Below, piece by piece: positions 26,651 to 35,962 of a DNA stretch of 64,000 bases (position 1 is its first letter; each line of letters begins with the position of its first letter). Both the position numbers and the translations under genes were made by a program. The DNA is from VXLM01 sp965242665. Lineage in GTDB: Bacteria > Chloroflexota > Dehalococcoidia > Lucifugimonadales > VXLM01. The stretch spans positions 1 to 64,000 of the forward strand of contig OZ251484.1 of NCBI GenBank assembly GCA_965242665.1. Direction: 5' to 3'. The notes under the pieces are model-generated. The model was given only the letters and a program-made list of their open reading frames with translations, ran no database searches and was not told where the DNA came from.

Positions 26651-28741
26651 CTACTCGTCGTCGCGGGGGCCGAATCCTTCTTCTCCTTCCGGGCGCGGTG
26701 GAGCGGTTGGGTCGCCGCTGGCGGGGCTGCCAAAGTGCTCGGGCTTCCAGTACCAGATGTGGCCGAAGTCCGCGCCGGCGATCAGCTCGAACTTGCCGTC
26801 GCCATCCCAGTCTACGGGGGCCATGTGCACGCCGTGGCGCCAGAACTCCAACGGCTTGCCGTCGGCGTCGAACACGAGAACGACCGGCCTCTTGAACAGT
26901 GGATTTTGGTCGTCTCCGACGTTTTCGGCAAAGAGGATGTAGCTGCCGCGGTAAGGGCTTCCGTGCTGCGGGCCGACGCCGATCAAGAGGTCGAGGACGC
27001 CGTCGCCGTTCCAGTCCACGATGGTGATCTTCGTTCTGCCGCGTCCATCCCCGCCTGCCGGAGTATAGACGCCGTGCGTCTTGATAGTCGATCCATCCTC
27101 GTAGCGGAGCTTTTCGCCTTGCAACACGCCGGATAGGTCGTCCCGCCCTACCCGTCGATACAGAGCGAGGTCGAGGTCCTGGTCCTGGATCACGATATCC
27201 GGCAGGTCTCCGTTGGTCAGACGGCCGATACCCGGTTGTTGGCGCCAGGGGCCAATGAGAGGGGAACCGTCGTCGAGATGAAGGCGTTGCGGGGGGCCGA
27301 GCTCTGGGTTGGTCTTGGAGCCCCAGTTGGGATACCACTCGTAGAGGCTCACCATGTCACAGACGATCAGATCGAGGAGGCCGTTGCCGTTCCAATCGGC
27401 GAGAACAGGGTTGGTGTATCCGCCGGTGTCTCCGTCATAGGGGCTTTGGGAGCCTCCCCAGTGCCGCCCGCCCGCAGGATGGGGAGTGGCAAGCCGTCGA
27501 ATTTCGGTCGCGCCGTAGCGGACACGCTCCGGGGGGGCAAAGCGGAGGGGGTTCGTCGACAGTGTCTTGTACCAGAAGACATGCCCTTCGATGCTGCCGA
27601 CCAGGATGTCATCCATGCCGGTTCCTCGCCAGTCGCCTACGGTAGGAACGGAGAAGAAGCCGCCGTTGACATGAGGGTTCCTCTGCTTGAGTTTGCGGGG
27701 GGTGTCGTACAGCGGTCGGTTGGCGGCGTCCTGTCCGTAGTACCGCGCCCATTCGACGTTGCCCGCGTTGTCTCCGGCGAAGATGTCGAAACGGCCGTCC
27801 TCCAACACGTCGGATACGCCAATACTCCCCTGAAACGTGGTTATGCGGCTGAAGGGTTCGCCGTGCAAGGTGAACAATTCGGACGGTTCGCCCCATACGG
27901 GGCGTTCGCCCGGCGCGAGTATGGGCAGATGGTGAACGTGCGCGTAGTAGTTCAGGAGCAGGAGGCCGGCGGACGGGTCGGTGGGATTCACCACCCCGAT
28001 GTGTTGAGTGTGGCGAGGGAGGACGACATCCACTTTTCCTGCGTAGGTGAATTCGATTCGGCCTTCTGCGCTCGTGTTGCGGTAGAGATGGAGGGTGCGC
28101 TCGTCGTAGGTCGAGAACCATTTCCCTTCTTTGTCATATCGGTCGCGTTGGTCTTCGGGAACGACGCCGTCCTCGCTCATCGCCCACATTTCACCTGCTT
28201 CGGATTCAAGGACGACGAGGTCAACGATGCCGTCCGCATTCCAATCGACTGCGGCGACGCCCCCGCTCCCGAATGAGATGCCCGATTCGCGGCCACGGAC
28301 GTCGACGGCGCGCCCCTGGTCTCGGGTGGAAGGGGGCCCGTCTTGCAGGGATACGGCAACCGTGGGTTTCAGGGAGTAGCCCCGCGGGGCGAGGATCATT
28401 TCTGTTTGGCCGTCGCCGTCGAAATCGGCTGCAACGGAGACGACGCCCACGAGTCCTTCATCCCACTCGTTTCGATGGGGAGCGCGTGATACTCTCCCCC
28501 ACTCCATGCCGCGGTCGACGATAGGAGTGCCGTCCTGAACTGCACCGAAGATCTTGTAGCTAGAGATGCCGCCGTTGCCCACGGTAACGACGATTTCGCG
28601 TTCACCGTCGCCGTCCCAGTCCACGACGCAAACGGAAGAGCCGCCTGTGTAGAGGTCGGCGATGATGCTTTCATCGCCCAAGACCAGTGGGGAACCGTCA
28701 CCACAGTTGCCGGCCGCAATCTGTCGAGGGAAGGTGGTCAT
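26651..28741 (-). CDS. VCBS/FG-GAP beta-propeller repeat protein
   Basis: The 696-residue protein contains at least six calcium-binding FG-GAP/VCBS loops, such as VDWDGDGEREI, ADFDGDGQTEM, VDWNADGIVDL, ADWNGNGLLDL, VDWNGDGVLDL and VDWDGDGKFEL. This indicates one or two integrin-like beta-propellers. There is no signal peptide, which is odd for a family that is mostly extracellular. AAGGAG stands 6 nt before the ATG at 28741. It follows the phytanoyl-CoA dioxygenase gene by 67 bp on the same strand, so the two are probably cotranscribed. The biological role is unknown. Confidence 0.85.
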   Translation of the reverse strand: MTTFPRQIAAGNCGDGSPLVLGDESIIADLYTGGSSVCVVDWDGDGEREIVVTVGNGGISSYKIFGAVQDGTPIVDRGMEWGRVSRAPHRNEWDEGLVGVVSVAADFDGDGQTEMILAPRGYSLKPTVAVSLQDGPPSTRDQGRAVDVRGRESGISFGSGGVAAVDWNADGIVDLVVLESEAGEMWAMSEDGVVPEDQRDRYDKEGKWFSTYDERTLHLYRNTSAEGRIEFTYAGKVDVVLPRHTQHIGVVNPTDPSAGLLLLNYYAHVHHLPILAPGERPVWGEPSELFTLHGEPFSRITTFQGSIGVSDVLEDGRFDIFAGDNAGNVEWARYYGQDAANRPLYDTPRKLKQRNPHVNGGFFSVPTVGDWRGTGMDDILVGSIEGHVFWYKTLSTNPLRFAPPERVRYGATEIRRLATPHPAGGRHWGGSQSPYDGDTGGYTNPVLADWNGNGLLDLIVCDMVSLYEWYPNWGSKTNPELGPPQRLHLDDGSPLIGPWRQQPGIGRLTNGDLPDIVIQDQDLDLALYRRVGRDDLSGVLQGEKLRYEDGSTIKTHGVYTPAGGDGRGRTKITIVDWNGDGVLDLLIGVGPQHGSPYRGSYILFAENVGDDQNPLFKRPVVLVFDADGKPLEFWRHGVHMAPVDWDGDGKFELIAGADFGHIWYWKPEHFGSPASGDPTAPPRPEGEEGFGPRDDE

Positions 28742-28808
28742 GGTTTGCTCCTTGGGTATCTGTGGGGGATTTTTCGTAGAACAGGTATGGAGGCAGCGCT
28801 AGCTCGTC

Positions 28809-29627
28809 CTAGTTGGGACTGTCGTCTCGGAACTGGACGAAGTCGTGCACTTTCTTTGCGCCGAGTGCGGGCAGGTCGGAGACCATCGATCGGATCTTTG
28901 GGTCGTCGCTGCGGAGCCAGTTTGGGTGCGGGTCGAATACTGCGCCGGAGTAGTAGTGAAGCGATGCCAGATGGTTGTCGGTTTCCGGCTTGGCGGCAAA
29001 CTTCAAGGCGATGTAGCGCCGTCCGGCCCAGCCATTGAAGATGGCGTGCCAGATGCTCTGATGGAAGAAGATGGCGTCGCCGGGGTTGGATTCGAGAGAA
29101 GCGCTTGGCATGTCCGGTCCGGGGACGTCGTATGGACGCACCGGCAATCCGCGCCGCTGGTGGCGGGATTCGGGCTCGATGTCCTCGTGCAGCGGGTTGC
29201 GGTGGGAACCGGGGATGACGCGCAGGCAACCGTTCTCTTCGGTAATCGGGTCGAGATAGAAATTGATCTTGAGGCGGGTGTACCCAGTCTCGTCGTCGTC
29301 GCCTGGACGGTCGGGGTGCCACGGATGTTCGGAGTTGACGGTGACGTTGCCCTCGGATCCTGCCCAAACGAATCCGGGTCCGAGGATGCGCTCGACGGCG
29401 CCGTAGACGCGGTCGTCCACGACCATGCTCGTGAGAGCGGCGTCCTGTTCGACGAAGGCGCCTTCCGCCTGGCCGTCCTCAGGATCCAGGGGCCTGCCAT
29501 CGCGGAGCTTGAGCCAAAGGGCGTCCGCGGACGCGGTGATGTCGGCTATTTCGTCTTCCGAGAACAGTTGGGGGATGAAGAGGAATCCGAACGACTTGAA
29601 GTATGCGGCGTGGGCGGCTGTGATCAT
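28809..29627 (-). CDS. Phytanoyl-CoA dioxygenase (PhyH) family protein
   Basis: The 272-residue Fe(II)/2-oxoglutarate-dependent oxygenase shows the facial triad HPD (in HPWHPDRP, near residue 127) and the distal histidine in SIWHAIF. An arginine two lines further (GRRYIALKF) is probably the 2-oxoglutarate ligand. The ATG at 29627 has GGAGG 7 nt upstream and is preferred over the longer frame to 29714. Members hydroxylate varied small molecules, and the substrate cannot be named. It is followed by the VCBS gene. Confidence 0.87.
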   Translation of the reverse strand: MITAAHAAYFKSFGFLFIPQLFSEDEIADITASADALWLKLRDGRPLDPEDGQAEGAFVEQDAALTSMVVDDRVYGAVERILGPGFVWAGSEGNVTVNSEHPWHPDRPGDDDETGYTRLKINFYLDPITEENGCLRVIPGSHRNPLHEDIEPESRHQRRGLPVRPYDVPGPDMPSASLESNPGDAIFFHQSIWHAIFNGWAGRRYIALKFAAKPETDNHLASLHYYSGAVFDPHPNWLRSDDPKIRSMVSDLPALGAKKVHDFVQFRDDSPN

Positions 29628-29728
29628 CGACTTGCCTCCGCGTTGGGGATGGAAGGTAGCGGGGACTATGGTACGACTATCGGGGGCGCGTGGCAATACC
29701 GAGAGGAGCGCCAAGGTTCTGCCGCGCG

Positions 29729-30067
29729 TCAGGAATCGCGCGGGGAGTTGTCTTCGGCTAGAGCACCGATACCCGTTAGTGAAACGGGCGGGCGGTCAGG
29801 GAACTCGGCCACGAGGCGCAAACGCCCGCCGGTTGCCTCGACATAGCTCGTAAGCGTAGAGAGCAACAGGTCGGCGCGCCTTTCGAGGCGAGATACGTTT
29901 TCTTGATTGATTCCGAGATCCTTGGCCACGTGCGCCTGAGCCATGTTCCGGGCTTTTCGCAGGTCTCGAAGCGACATTTCCTCTGCGATGAGTGCGTGAG
30001 CCCTCTGCTCTACTTTGCGGCGGCGCGCCTTTGGCAGCGCATCTATCTTGTCAGTGAGAGTCGTCAT
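29729..30067 (-). CDS. XRE-family antitoxin (HigA-like)
   Basis: The 112-residue protein has a helix-turn-helix in the middle (residues about 37-66, MAQAHVAKDLGINQENVSRLE split here for brevity as HVAKDLGINQ and ENVSRLE) typical of XRE/HigA antitoxins. The start at 30067 has AAGGAGG 5 nt upstream; an ATG at 30082 is also in frame but lies inside the toxin stop. It lies directly after the toxin gene. It should neutralise the toxin and repress the operon. Confidence 0.82.
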   Translation of the reverse strand: MTTLTDKIDALPKARRRKVEQRAHALIAEEMSLRDLRKARNMAQAHVAKDLGINQENVSRLERRADLLLSTLTSYVEATGGRLRLVAEFPDRPPVSLTGIGALAEDNSPRDS

Positions 30068-30078
30068 ATCACCCTCCT

Positions 30079-30450
30079 TCACTCTCCGAGCCGATTCAGG
30101 TGTTGGAAGAATCGATCGTCGGCCTTCCTTATCAACTGCCTATAGAAGCGTCGTTCGGGGACTCCCGCTTTATCGCCAGCAACGAGCAGGATAGCTTGAC
30201 GGTTAGGATCGAAAGCAAAAGCGATACGCCACACTCCGCCACTTGCGCTGAAACGAAGCTCCTTCATATTGGGATAGCGCGATCCTTTCAATGTGTCCAC
30301 CCATGGACGGCCTAGCGTCGGGCCAAATGTCTCTAGAACCATCGTATGTGCAAGAAGTTCATCCTGTACAGCTGTTGGCAACGCGTCAAACTCCGATTCG
30401 AAGGCCTGGTCAAAAACAACCTCCCAAGTCATGTTCGTATTATCGCTCAT
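30079..30450 (-). CDS. RelE/HigB-like (phage Gp49-like) toxin
   Basis: The 123-residue protein carries the HigB/Gp49 pattern: WEVVFDQAFESEFDAL at the start, KGSRYPNMKELRFSASGGVWRIAFAF split over the central sheet, and ILLVAGDKAG followed by a basic C-terminus. It is expected to be a ribosome-dependent mRNA interferase. The toxin-first gene order fits HigBA. The start at ATG 30450 is uncertain; a second ATG in frame lies at 30432. A longer frame upstream runs through the palindromic repeat at 30521 and is rejected. Confidence 0.82.
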   Translation of the reverse strand: MSDNTNMTWEVVFDQAFESEFDALPTAVQDELLAHTMVLETFGPTLGRPWVDTLKGSRYPNMKELRFSASGGVWRIAFAFDPNRQAILLVAGDKAGVPERRFYRQLIRKADDRFFQHLNRLGE

Positions 30451-30520
30451 ATAATATATGCCGTCAAGAGCATATACAAGACGTTTCTGTTTAATTTTGC
30501 GTGGCGGAGGCGGACTGCTA

Positions 30521-30545
30521 GATTCCCGCCTTCGCGGGAATGACG
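30521..30545. repeat. Dispersed ATTCCCGC palindrome, copy 1
   Basis: ATTCCCGC-CTTC-GCGGGAAT followed by GACG, an 8-bp stem with a 4-nt loop, preceded by GGCGGAGGCGGACTGCTA, which is also found before copy 2. Further GTGCGGGAATGACG units follow. Confidence 0.75.
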
Positions 30546-30628
30546 TGGGTGGGTGCGGGAATGACGCGGGTAGAGACTGGGAATGACTGGAGGCTGGATG
30601 TGGGCGGAGAATGATAGTTTCGATGCGG

Positions 30629-31193
30629 CTAATCGTCGAACACGGATCGCACCGGGCAGGTGAAGCCTGGCAATGCGTCCAGGCCGTCGAGGGTGTCTTC
30701 GGCGACGAGTGTAGAGGCAGTGCGGCCGGGTCGATAGACATCCACGGCGCGGGCGTCGGGACGCACGACCCATACGAGGCGGGTACCGTAGCTCAACCAC
30801 ATCCTAGCCTGGTTGTAGAGGTCGCGGGGGCTGTCGCTGGGAGACGCGACCTCTACAACCAGGTCGGGAACCGCCTCGACGTAGCCGGAATCCATCGCGC
30901 CCAACGGGATCTTCTCCGCAGAGAAGAACGCTATGTCAGGCTCGCGCACAGTGTCCGGGTCTCGCTCTAGCCACACGCCAGAGTCGGACGCCGTCAGGCT
31001 CCCGAGCTTCCTCGGCGTGACGAAGTTTCCCAACAAGAGAACCAGATTCACCACGATCTTGCCGTGCGCGTATCCTGTGGGCATCGTCTCACAAAGCACC
31101 CCCCGAATCAGTTCGCCCCGAACGCCCCTGCTGGATAGACGCAACAGATCGTTCGCAGTCATCAGTTTCGCATCCACGCTCGCAGTGGTCATG
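30629..31193 (-). CDS. Uma2-family putative restriction endonuclease (DUF820)
   Basis: The 188-residue protein fits the Uma2/DUF820 family with a PD-(D/E)xK fold: GELIRGVL, EPDIAFFSAEK and the core DLVVEVASPSDSPRDLYNQARMW split at the active site, ending in WVVRPDARAVDVYRP. The position usually held by lysine after SP reads QAR, so activity is uncertain. Such proteins are very common in Cyanobacteria and Chloroflexota, often solitary. ATG 31193 has AAAGGGG about 7 nt upstream. The longer frame to 31648 is repeat DNA. Confidence 0.85.
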
Positions 31194-31316
31194 TTCAGCC
31201 CCTTTCGACGAAACCGTATGCAGACATTATACAACATCTCGGAGGGAGGAGGGTGGGGTTCTATTTGATCTTGCGTGAGGGTAGCTCTGTGGATGCGCGG
31301 CGGAGGCGGACCGATA

Positions 31317-31341
31317 GATTCCCGCCTTCGCGGGAATGACG
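31317..31341. repeat. Dispersed ATTCCCGC palindrome, copy 2
   Basis: Same 20-bp palindrome and GACG tail as copy 1, with a near-identical 18-bp left flank (GGCGGAGGCGGACCGATA). It runs directly into the 21-bp tandem array. Confidence 0.75.
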
Positions 31342-31470
31342 TGGGTGGGTGCGGGAATGACGTGGGACGGGTGCGGGATGACGTGGGACGGGTGCGGGAT
31401 GACGTGGGACGGGTGCGGGATGACGTGGGACGGGTGCGGGAATGACGTCGGACGGGTGCGGGATGACATG
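31336..31470. repeat. 21-bp tandem repeat array, about 6.5 units
   Basis: Units of ATGACGTGGGACGGGTGCGG plus one G begin at 31336, 31357, 31378, 31399, 31420, 31442 and 31463. The unit seems to be an expansion of the GGGAATGACGTGGG tail that follows the palindrome. There are no unique spacers, so it is not a CRISPR. Confidence 0.8.
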
Positions 31471-31562
31471 AGGGGCCGGGAATAACGCGGGTGGTGGAGT
31501 GACGGGGTGGGCGAGGGAATGATGTAAGGGTGGGTCTACGATGGGGGGAACACGACGAATCC

Positions 31563-31660
31563 GACGGGGCAAGAACAAGGCGGCCCCACTGGATTCGGAC
31601 GGGGCAAGAACAAGGCGGCCCCACTGGATTCGGACGGGGCAAGAACAAGGCGGCCCCACC
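31563..31660. repeat. 35-bp tandem repeat, about 2.8 units
   Basis: Units beginning GACGGGGCAAGAACAAGGCG start at 31563, 31598 and 31633. The third unit runs into the hairpin at 31651-31677. Each unit includes one arm (CGGCCCCAC) of that hairpin. Confidence 0.8.
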
Positions 31661-31677
31661 GGATTCCGGTGGGGCCG
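31651..31677 (-). terminator. Strong hairpin downstream of the family 5 solute-binding protein gene
   Basis: CGGCCCCACCGG and CCGGTGGGGCCG form a perfect 12-bp stem with a 3-nt loop. On the minus strand it begins 41 nt past the stop at 31719 and is followed by CCTTGTTCTTGCC, which is moderately T-rich. It is probably the transcription terminator of that gene. Confidence 0.65.
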
Positions 31678-31718
31678 CCCGACTCTAGGCTTGGAAGCCT
31701 ACGGTTGTGCGGTTGTGA

Positions 31719-34136
31719 CTACCACACGGTCTTCGAGCAGCGGTCGTAGGGGCTGCCGCCGTCCGTGAACGACCAGCTCGAGCAGTACTGCGAGCGGTTG
31801 TTCGGATGGTGGAAGTTGTCAACGCCATCCTCGAAGAAGCGCGCCCAGGCGGTAAAGCCGTTGTGGTCGCGCTCATGCGTGATTGGCTTGTTGCGGAAGT
31901 TGTTCCGGGTGACGAAGACGCCGCGGAACACGCCGGAGTAGGCGCAGCAGTTCAGGCCCCAAAGCTGGTCGGCGTTGGTTGCGAACATCTCCTTGCCCAT
32001 CTCTACGCGGCGCGGGTCGAGGTTGCTCACACCCAACCCGTCGACCCACAGCTGGGACTGGCGCGCCAACAGGCCTCCTGCATCCGCCGGGAACTCGCCG
32101 TCCCCAGCGATGGGCAGCCAGTTGGGGTCGCCGCCCGTGGGCGCCATTCCCTCTTCACCCTTGCTGGCATAATACTTGCCGATCTCGCCGGCCAGATCAC
32201 CGCGCGTGAGGGGCGCGAGGCTCGTCCACTGCACCATCCACGGGTTGTACTGATAGGCCGAGTAGTCCCGAGAAATGCCAGTCGTCTGAAGGCTGTCGCG
32301 CGTCGTCTGTTGGACGGCTGCGATGGTCGTCTTGATGCCGACGCTCTCCCAGCCAGCCTTCAGAATCTCTGCAGCCTGAGCGACTGCAGGGTTCGGATTG
32401 GGGCCGACCGTGATCTGCATCTCGATCGTTCCCGTTCCGTCCTTGTGCATTCGGTAGCCTTCTTCATCTATTTCATGCAGCAGGAGTCCGTCCAGCAACT
32501 CGTTCGCCTTTGCGAGGTCCTTCTCCATATGGAGCAGACGGTACTCGTCGCCGGGGTAGTATGGGTTGTTCGGCAACGGCACGCGGTTCTGCACCACGCC
32601 GATGTCCGAAAGCACGACGCTCTTGAGGTCGTTCTTGTCCACGGTTGCGGACAGAGCCTGGCGGAATTCCTTCGTGCGGATGAGCTCGCCAATGCGAGGA
32701 TCCTCGTTGTAGGTCTGCTGCATCGTCGTGGTCAGGTCAGCGCCGCCGGTGCTCGGCCAGAGGTAGATCGAGAAGTCACCGCGCTCCATGCTCTGGATGT
32801 AGAGCGGAAGCTCGCCGGGGATGAACGTGGACGTGCGTCCGTCTTCCTCGCCGGCCATCGCGCGGAATATGATCACGTCGCGTCCGCCGTCGTACTTCTG
32901 CATTACCGCGCCATCGGTGTACGGAAGCTGGTTGCCCTCAGGGTCGACGAACCAGTGGTACTGGTTCTTCATGAACAGCCCTTGGGAATCCGTCTCCTGG
33001 ACGTTGCAGTAGGGAGCCGCGCACGGGTTGCTGTCGATGTTGTCCCAGAAGGCCAACTCGCCGCGCAGCATGTCCAGCAGGTCGGTGTACCCGCCGTCTC
33101 TGATGATCTGGTCAACAGCCGCCTGTCCAGCGTACTGCGGATAGAGGCGCTTCATCGACGGATGCCACACGATGCACACCCGACCGGGCGAGCACAGCGT
33201 GCTCGGCGTCGAGCGCGCTTCCATGATCGTGAAGATCGGGGAGTCGTACTCGAGCGTCCACGTCACATCATCCACCACCTCGAACTTGGGCGGGTTCTGC
33301 GTTACGGGGTCGCTGTATTCGAGAGGAAGCGGGCCGCCAAAGAGAGCGGGATTGAGGTTCACTTCCCAAGCGAACTCCACCGATTCCATATCCATCGCTG
33401 CGCCGTCTCCCCACTTGAGGTCTTCGCGCATCGTGAACGTCCACAAGGTGCCGTCGTCGCTCACATCCCACCCTTTGCCGATCCAGGGGAACCATCGCAG
33501 GCCGCCGAGGGAGTCTCGCCGGTTCCAGCTGGCGAGTATCCATTCGCCGATGTAGCTGTGCGGCTGTACCTGTCGGTAGTATCCGCCGTACTCGCCGATG
33601 CCGTCGGGACCGGCGATGACTTCCACGTCCTCAGGAACGGGGAGGCGGTCCATCAGTGGAGGGATGAGTCCCTGCTTGACCATCTGGGCGGAGTGCGGAG
33701 ACTCGAAGAACTGCGTCGGCTTTGGGCCGTCGTAGTCTTGGAACAGCCAGACCTCGCCGGGCACCGGCTGCCGGGCGGGCTTCCACGCGTGCGGGCTGCG
33801 CAGCGGACAGTCGGTGACGGTGTCGCCGAGGATCACGCACGACGGGGGCACCATTGCCTGCGGCATTGCCGGCATTGCCGGAGTGCGCGTAGCCGGGGCT
33901 GCTGGGGGCGCTGCTGGGGCTGCCGTCGCAACCGGCGCTGCGGCCGGGGCCGCGGGGGCTGGTGCCGGAGCGGGCGCTGGCGCCGGAGCGGCAGCCGGTG
34001 CCGGAGCTGCGGGCGCTGCGGCCGGGGCCGGGGCAGCCGTCGTGCTGGTGTCGTCGTCGCTGCTACCACACGCGGCAAACGCCAACGCAAACGCAAGGCC
34101 GGCCACTATCGAGAGTATCAACCTTCGGTTTGGCAT
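31719..34136 (-). CDS. Peptide/solute-binding lipoprotein, SBP family 5
   Basis: The 805-residue protein starts at ATG 34136 with AGGAGG 6 nt upstream. It has a lipoprotein signal ending at Cys23 (LAFAAC), then a low-complexity Ala/Pro linker of about 70 residues, then a large SBP_bac_5 domain of the DppA/OppA type. This would be the outer-face ligand receptor of an ABC importer for oligopeptides or similar solutes. It is longer than typical (500-600 residues). No permease or ATPase genes flank it, so it must work with components encoded elsewhere. Confidence 0.85.
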   Translation of the reverse strand: MPNRRLILSIVAGLAFALAFAACGSSDDDTSTTAAPAPAAAPAAPAPAAAPAPAPAPAPAPAAPAAAPVATAAPAAPPAAPATRTPAMPAMPQAMVPPSCVILGDTVTDCPLRSPHAWKPARQPVPGEVWLFQDYDGPKPTQFFESPHSAQMVKQGLIPPLMDRLPVPEDVEVIAGPDGIGEYGGYYRQVQPHSYIGEWILASWNRRDSLGGLRWFPWIGKGWDVSDDGTLWTFTMREDLKWGDGAAMDMESVEFAWEVNLNPALFGGPLPLEYSDPVTQNPPKFEVVDDVTWTLEYDSPIFTIMEARSTPSTLCSPGRVCIVWHPSMKRLYPQYAGQAAVDQIIRDGGYTDLLDMLRGELAFWDNIDSNPCAAPYCNVQETDSQGLFMKNQYHWFVDPEGNQLPYTDGAVMQKYDGGRDVIIFRAMAGEEDGRTSTFIPGELPLYIQSMERGDFSIYLWPSTGGADLTTTMQQTYNEDPRIGELIRTKEFRQALSATVDKNDLKSVVLSDIGVVQNRVPLPNNPYYPGDEYRLLHMEKDLAKANELLDGLLLHEIDEEGYRMHKDGTGTIEMQITVGPNPNPAVAQAAEILKAGWESVGIKTTIAAVQQTTRDSLQTTGISRDYSAYQYNPWMVQWTSLAPLTRGDLAGEIGKYYASKGEEGMAPTGGDPNWLPIAGDGEFPADAGGLLARQSQLWVDGLGVSNLDPRRVEMGKEMFATNADQLWGLNCCAYSGVFRGVFVTRNNFRNKPITHERDHNGFTAWARFFEDGVDNFHHPNNRSQYCSSWSFTDGGSPYDRCSKTVW

Positions 34137-34372
34137 TCGTTTCCTCCTCTTTCGTATCGAGCCAAATCTTTCCGAATCGACTTGCATTGGGCCTCATTGG
34201 CCCGAAACTTGCATGACTGTATCACAAGAACCGATGGCTAGTCAAGACTGCATTTCGAGTATTTCGGAAGACGGTTTCGATTGTGTCTTTGCGGGATGTC
34301 TCTTTTGCCATGTCTGCTCTTCCCTACCGATAGTTAATACGCAGCGCGCTGGGTATTTGGATTGCGCGGGGG

Positions 34373-35962
34373 CTACTCCGAGGCTATTTCGTAGGGGCCG
34401 AGTTCGTCATCGACGAGGCGGCGGTGGAAGTTCTTGCCCATGAGGTAGCGGACATCGAGTTCGACGTCTCGGACGAGGGTTTGCTCGAGGGGGACGGTGT
34501 CGACTGTGTCGTGGGTGATCTCGAGGGTGTTGTCGCCGCGGACGGGCCAGAGGTCTCTGTCGAGTTCGTAGATGAACCAGTAGCCGGAGCCGACGCGGTA
34601 TCTTGGGGCGCTCATGCGGTAGAGGGCGTTGATCTTGCGCAGGGCGGCATCGGGCAAGGGCTTGCCGTTCAGCTTGAAGCTGATTTCGTCGATCTCGGTC
34701 ATTCCCATGATGCGGACGCGGAGCAGCACTTTGTGGATGCGTCCGACGTCGTCCCACTTCCGGAGGTCGTCGGAGACGATGAGAGTGAATCGCTCGGTCT
34801 GCCCCTCGTGCAGGTCGCGCGGCAGCTGCATGGACAGTCCGGGTTCCGTACTGGGGCTTTGGTAGCGCTGGGAGATGGTCGGGAGGGAGTATATCTTGTC
34901 CTTGGTCTCCATGACTTCGGGGTATGGGATTTCGCGGAGCTTTTCGTAGAATTTGGCGGTATACGGCCAGTTGCCGAACCAGTGGGCGAGGTAGAGTCCG
35001 TCGACGCCCTGCATCCAGTAGTTGGAGGCGGCGGCGCGGATCATTTCGATGGTGGCCTGTCCGACGCGGTCGGTGTCTGCGTTGCTTTGAATGGCCGCGA
35101 GGACGCGCGTGCGCTTCCCTTCCGCCGCTTCCACCAGCTCGCGGAAGTTGGACATGCCGGAAAGCAGCTCCGGCCCCGAAAAGTCCTGAGCGACGACGAC
35201 GTCCACGAGCCCTTCGTCTATCCACCGGATGATGTCCATGCCGACGGAGAGGCATCCCTCGACGCTTGCGGGGATGCGGACGACCAGCTCGCGGTCTGCG
35301 CCGCTGGCTCGGACGGCATTGGATACGCGGCGTATCCACTCGGTCATGATTGGGATGCCGTCTTGCACTTCGTTGGGGTGGAAGTAGTACGGCTGATAGT
35401 TCATCTGAAGTTCGAAGCCGTCGCAGTCGTAGTTCTGGAGGGTTTCTTCGATGAGGGCGAATCGTTCGCTGCGGATTTCCTCGTGCTTGAAGTCCGCGCA
35501 GTGGAACCCATCGAAGGTTTCCGGCACATCGCCCGCCGCGCCGATGTCGAGATGCTTGTGAGTGAACCGGAATGTGGAGCCGCGCGTATCGGTTTCTGGA
35601 TCGCCGCTTCCCTGCTGCACCAGTAGGACAGGATAGAACAGGAAGCCCTTTTCGTGCGCGCGGTCGGCGACGACGCGCAAGGGGTCGTTGCCGGTCTCTA
35701 TCAGGCCCTTGGCGTTCTGATGGGCGCGCCGAAAGATGATGTGCGCCCAACGGTCCTGGTTGTGGCCCCAGAGCTCACCCACCTTGGTATCGTGGATGAC
35801 GGTGCGACCGTCGCCCATGCAAAAGTTGATGGCTTGAATGGGGGTTCCAATCAACTCGTCGACGGCCTGTTGGTATTCTTCCACTTGCATTGGGGGCTCG
35901 TACATGTAGATCAGCGGGTGCCGCCCGTCGTGGTAGAACATCATCGTTGGCTTGGCAGTCAT
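34373..35962 (-). CDS. TIM-barrel glycoside-hydrolase-like protein, unknown function
   Basis: The 529-residue cytoplasmic protein starts at ATG 35962 with AAGGAGG 6 nt upstream. The first 330 residues look like a TIM barrel of the GHL10 type: HEKGFLFYPVLLV, DGFELQMNYQPYYFHP, VVRIPASVEGC and a late HWFGNWPYTAKFY. Residues after 380 form a beta-rich C-terminal domain. A sugar-hydrolase-like role is plausible, but I see no proven catalytic pair. The second barrel-like gene at 37043 is only loosely similar. Confidence 0.6.
   Translation of the reverse strand: MTAKPTMMFYHDGRHPLIYMYEPPMQVEEYQQAVDELIGTPIQAINFCMGDGRTVIHDTKVGELWGHNQDRWAHIIFRRAHQNAKGLIETGNDPLRVVADRAHEKGFLFYPVLLVQQGSGDPETDTRGSTFRFTHKHLDIGAAGDVPETFDGFHCADFKHEEIRSERFALIEETLQNYDCDGFELQMNYQPYYFHPNEVQDGIPIMTEWIRRVSNAVRASGADRELVVRIPASVEGCLSVGMDIIRWIDEGLVDVVVAQDFSGPELLSGMSNFRELVEAAEGKRTRVLAAIQSNADTDRVGQATIEMIRAAASNYWMQGVDGLYLAHWFGNWPYTAKFYEKLREIPYPEVMETKDKIYSLPTISQRYQSPSTEPGLSMQLPRDLHEGQTERFTLIVSDDLRKWDDVGRIHKVLLRVRIMGMTEIDEISFKLNGKPLPDAALRKINALYRMSAPRYRVGSGYWFIYELDRDLWPVRGDNTLEITHDTVDTVPLEQTLVRDVELDVRYLMGKNFHRRLVDDELGPYEIASE

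Larger units (their letters stand above)
31194..31718. other. 525-bp repeat-rich intergenic region
   Basis: No gene is present. It contains one dispersed palindrome, a 21-bp tandem array, a 35-bp tandem array and a strong hairpin (separate entries). Apparent open frames here are translations of the tandem repeats. Confidence 0.7.

Noticed and set aside
31227..31469. Minus-strand frame with repeated HVIPHPS units
   Set aside because: Direct translation of the 21-bp tandem DNA repeat; no ribosome-binding site or domain.
31336..31677. CRISPR-like arrays
   Set aside because: Units of 21 and 35 bp are contiguous without unique spacers, and no cas genes are present.
31806..34241. 811-residue plus-strand open frame
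   Set aside because: Antisense to the family 5 binding lipoprotein, which has a lipobox, good ribosome-binding site and terminator.
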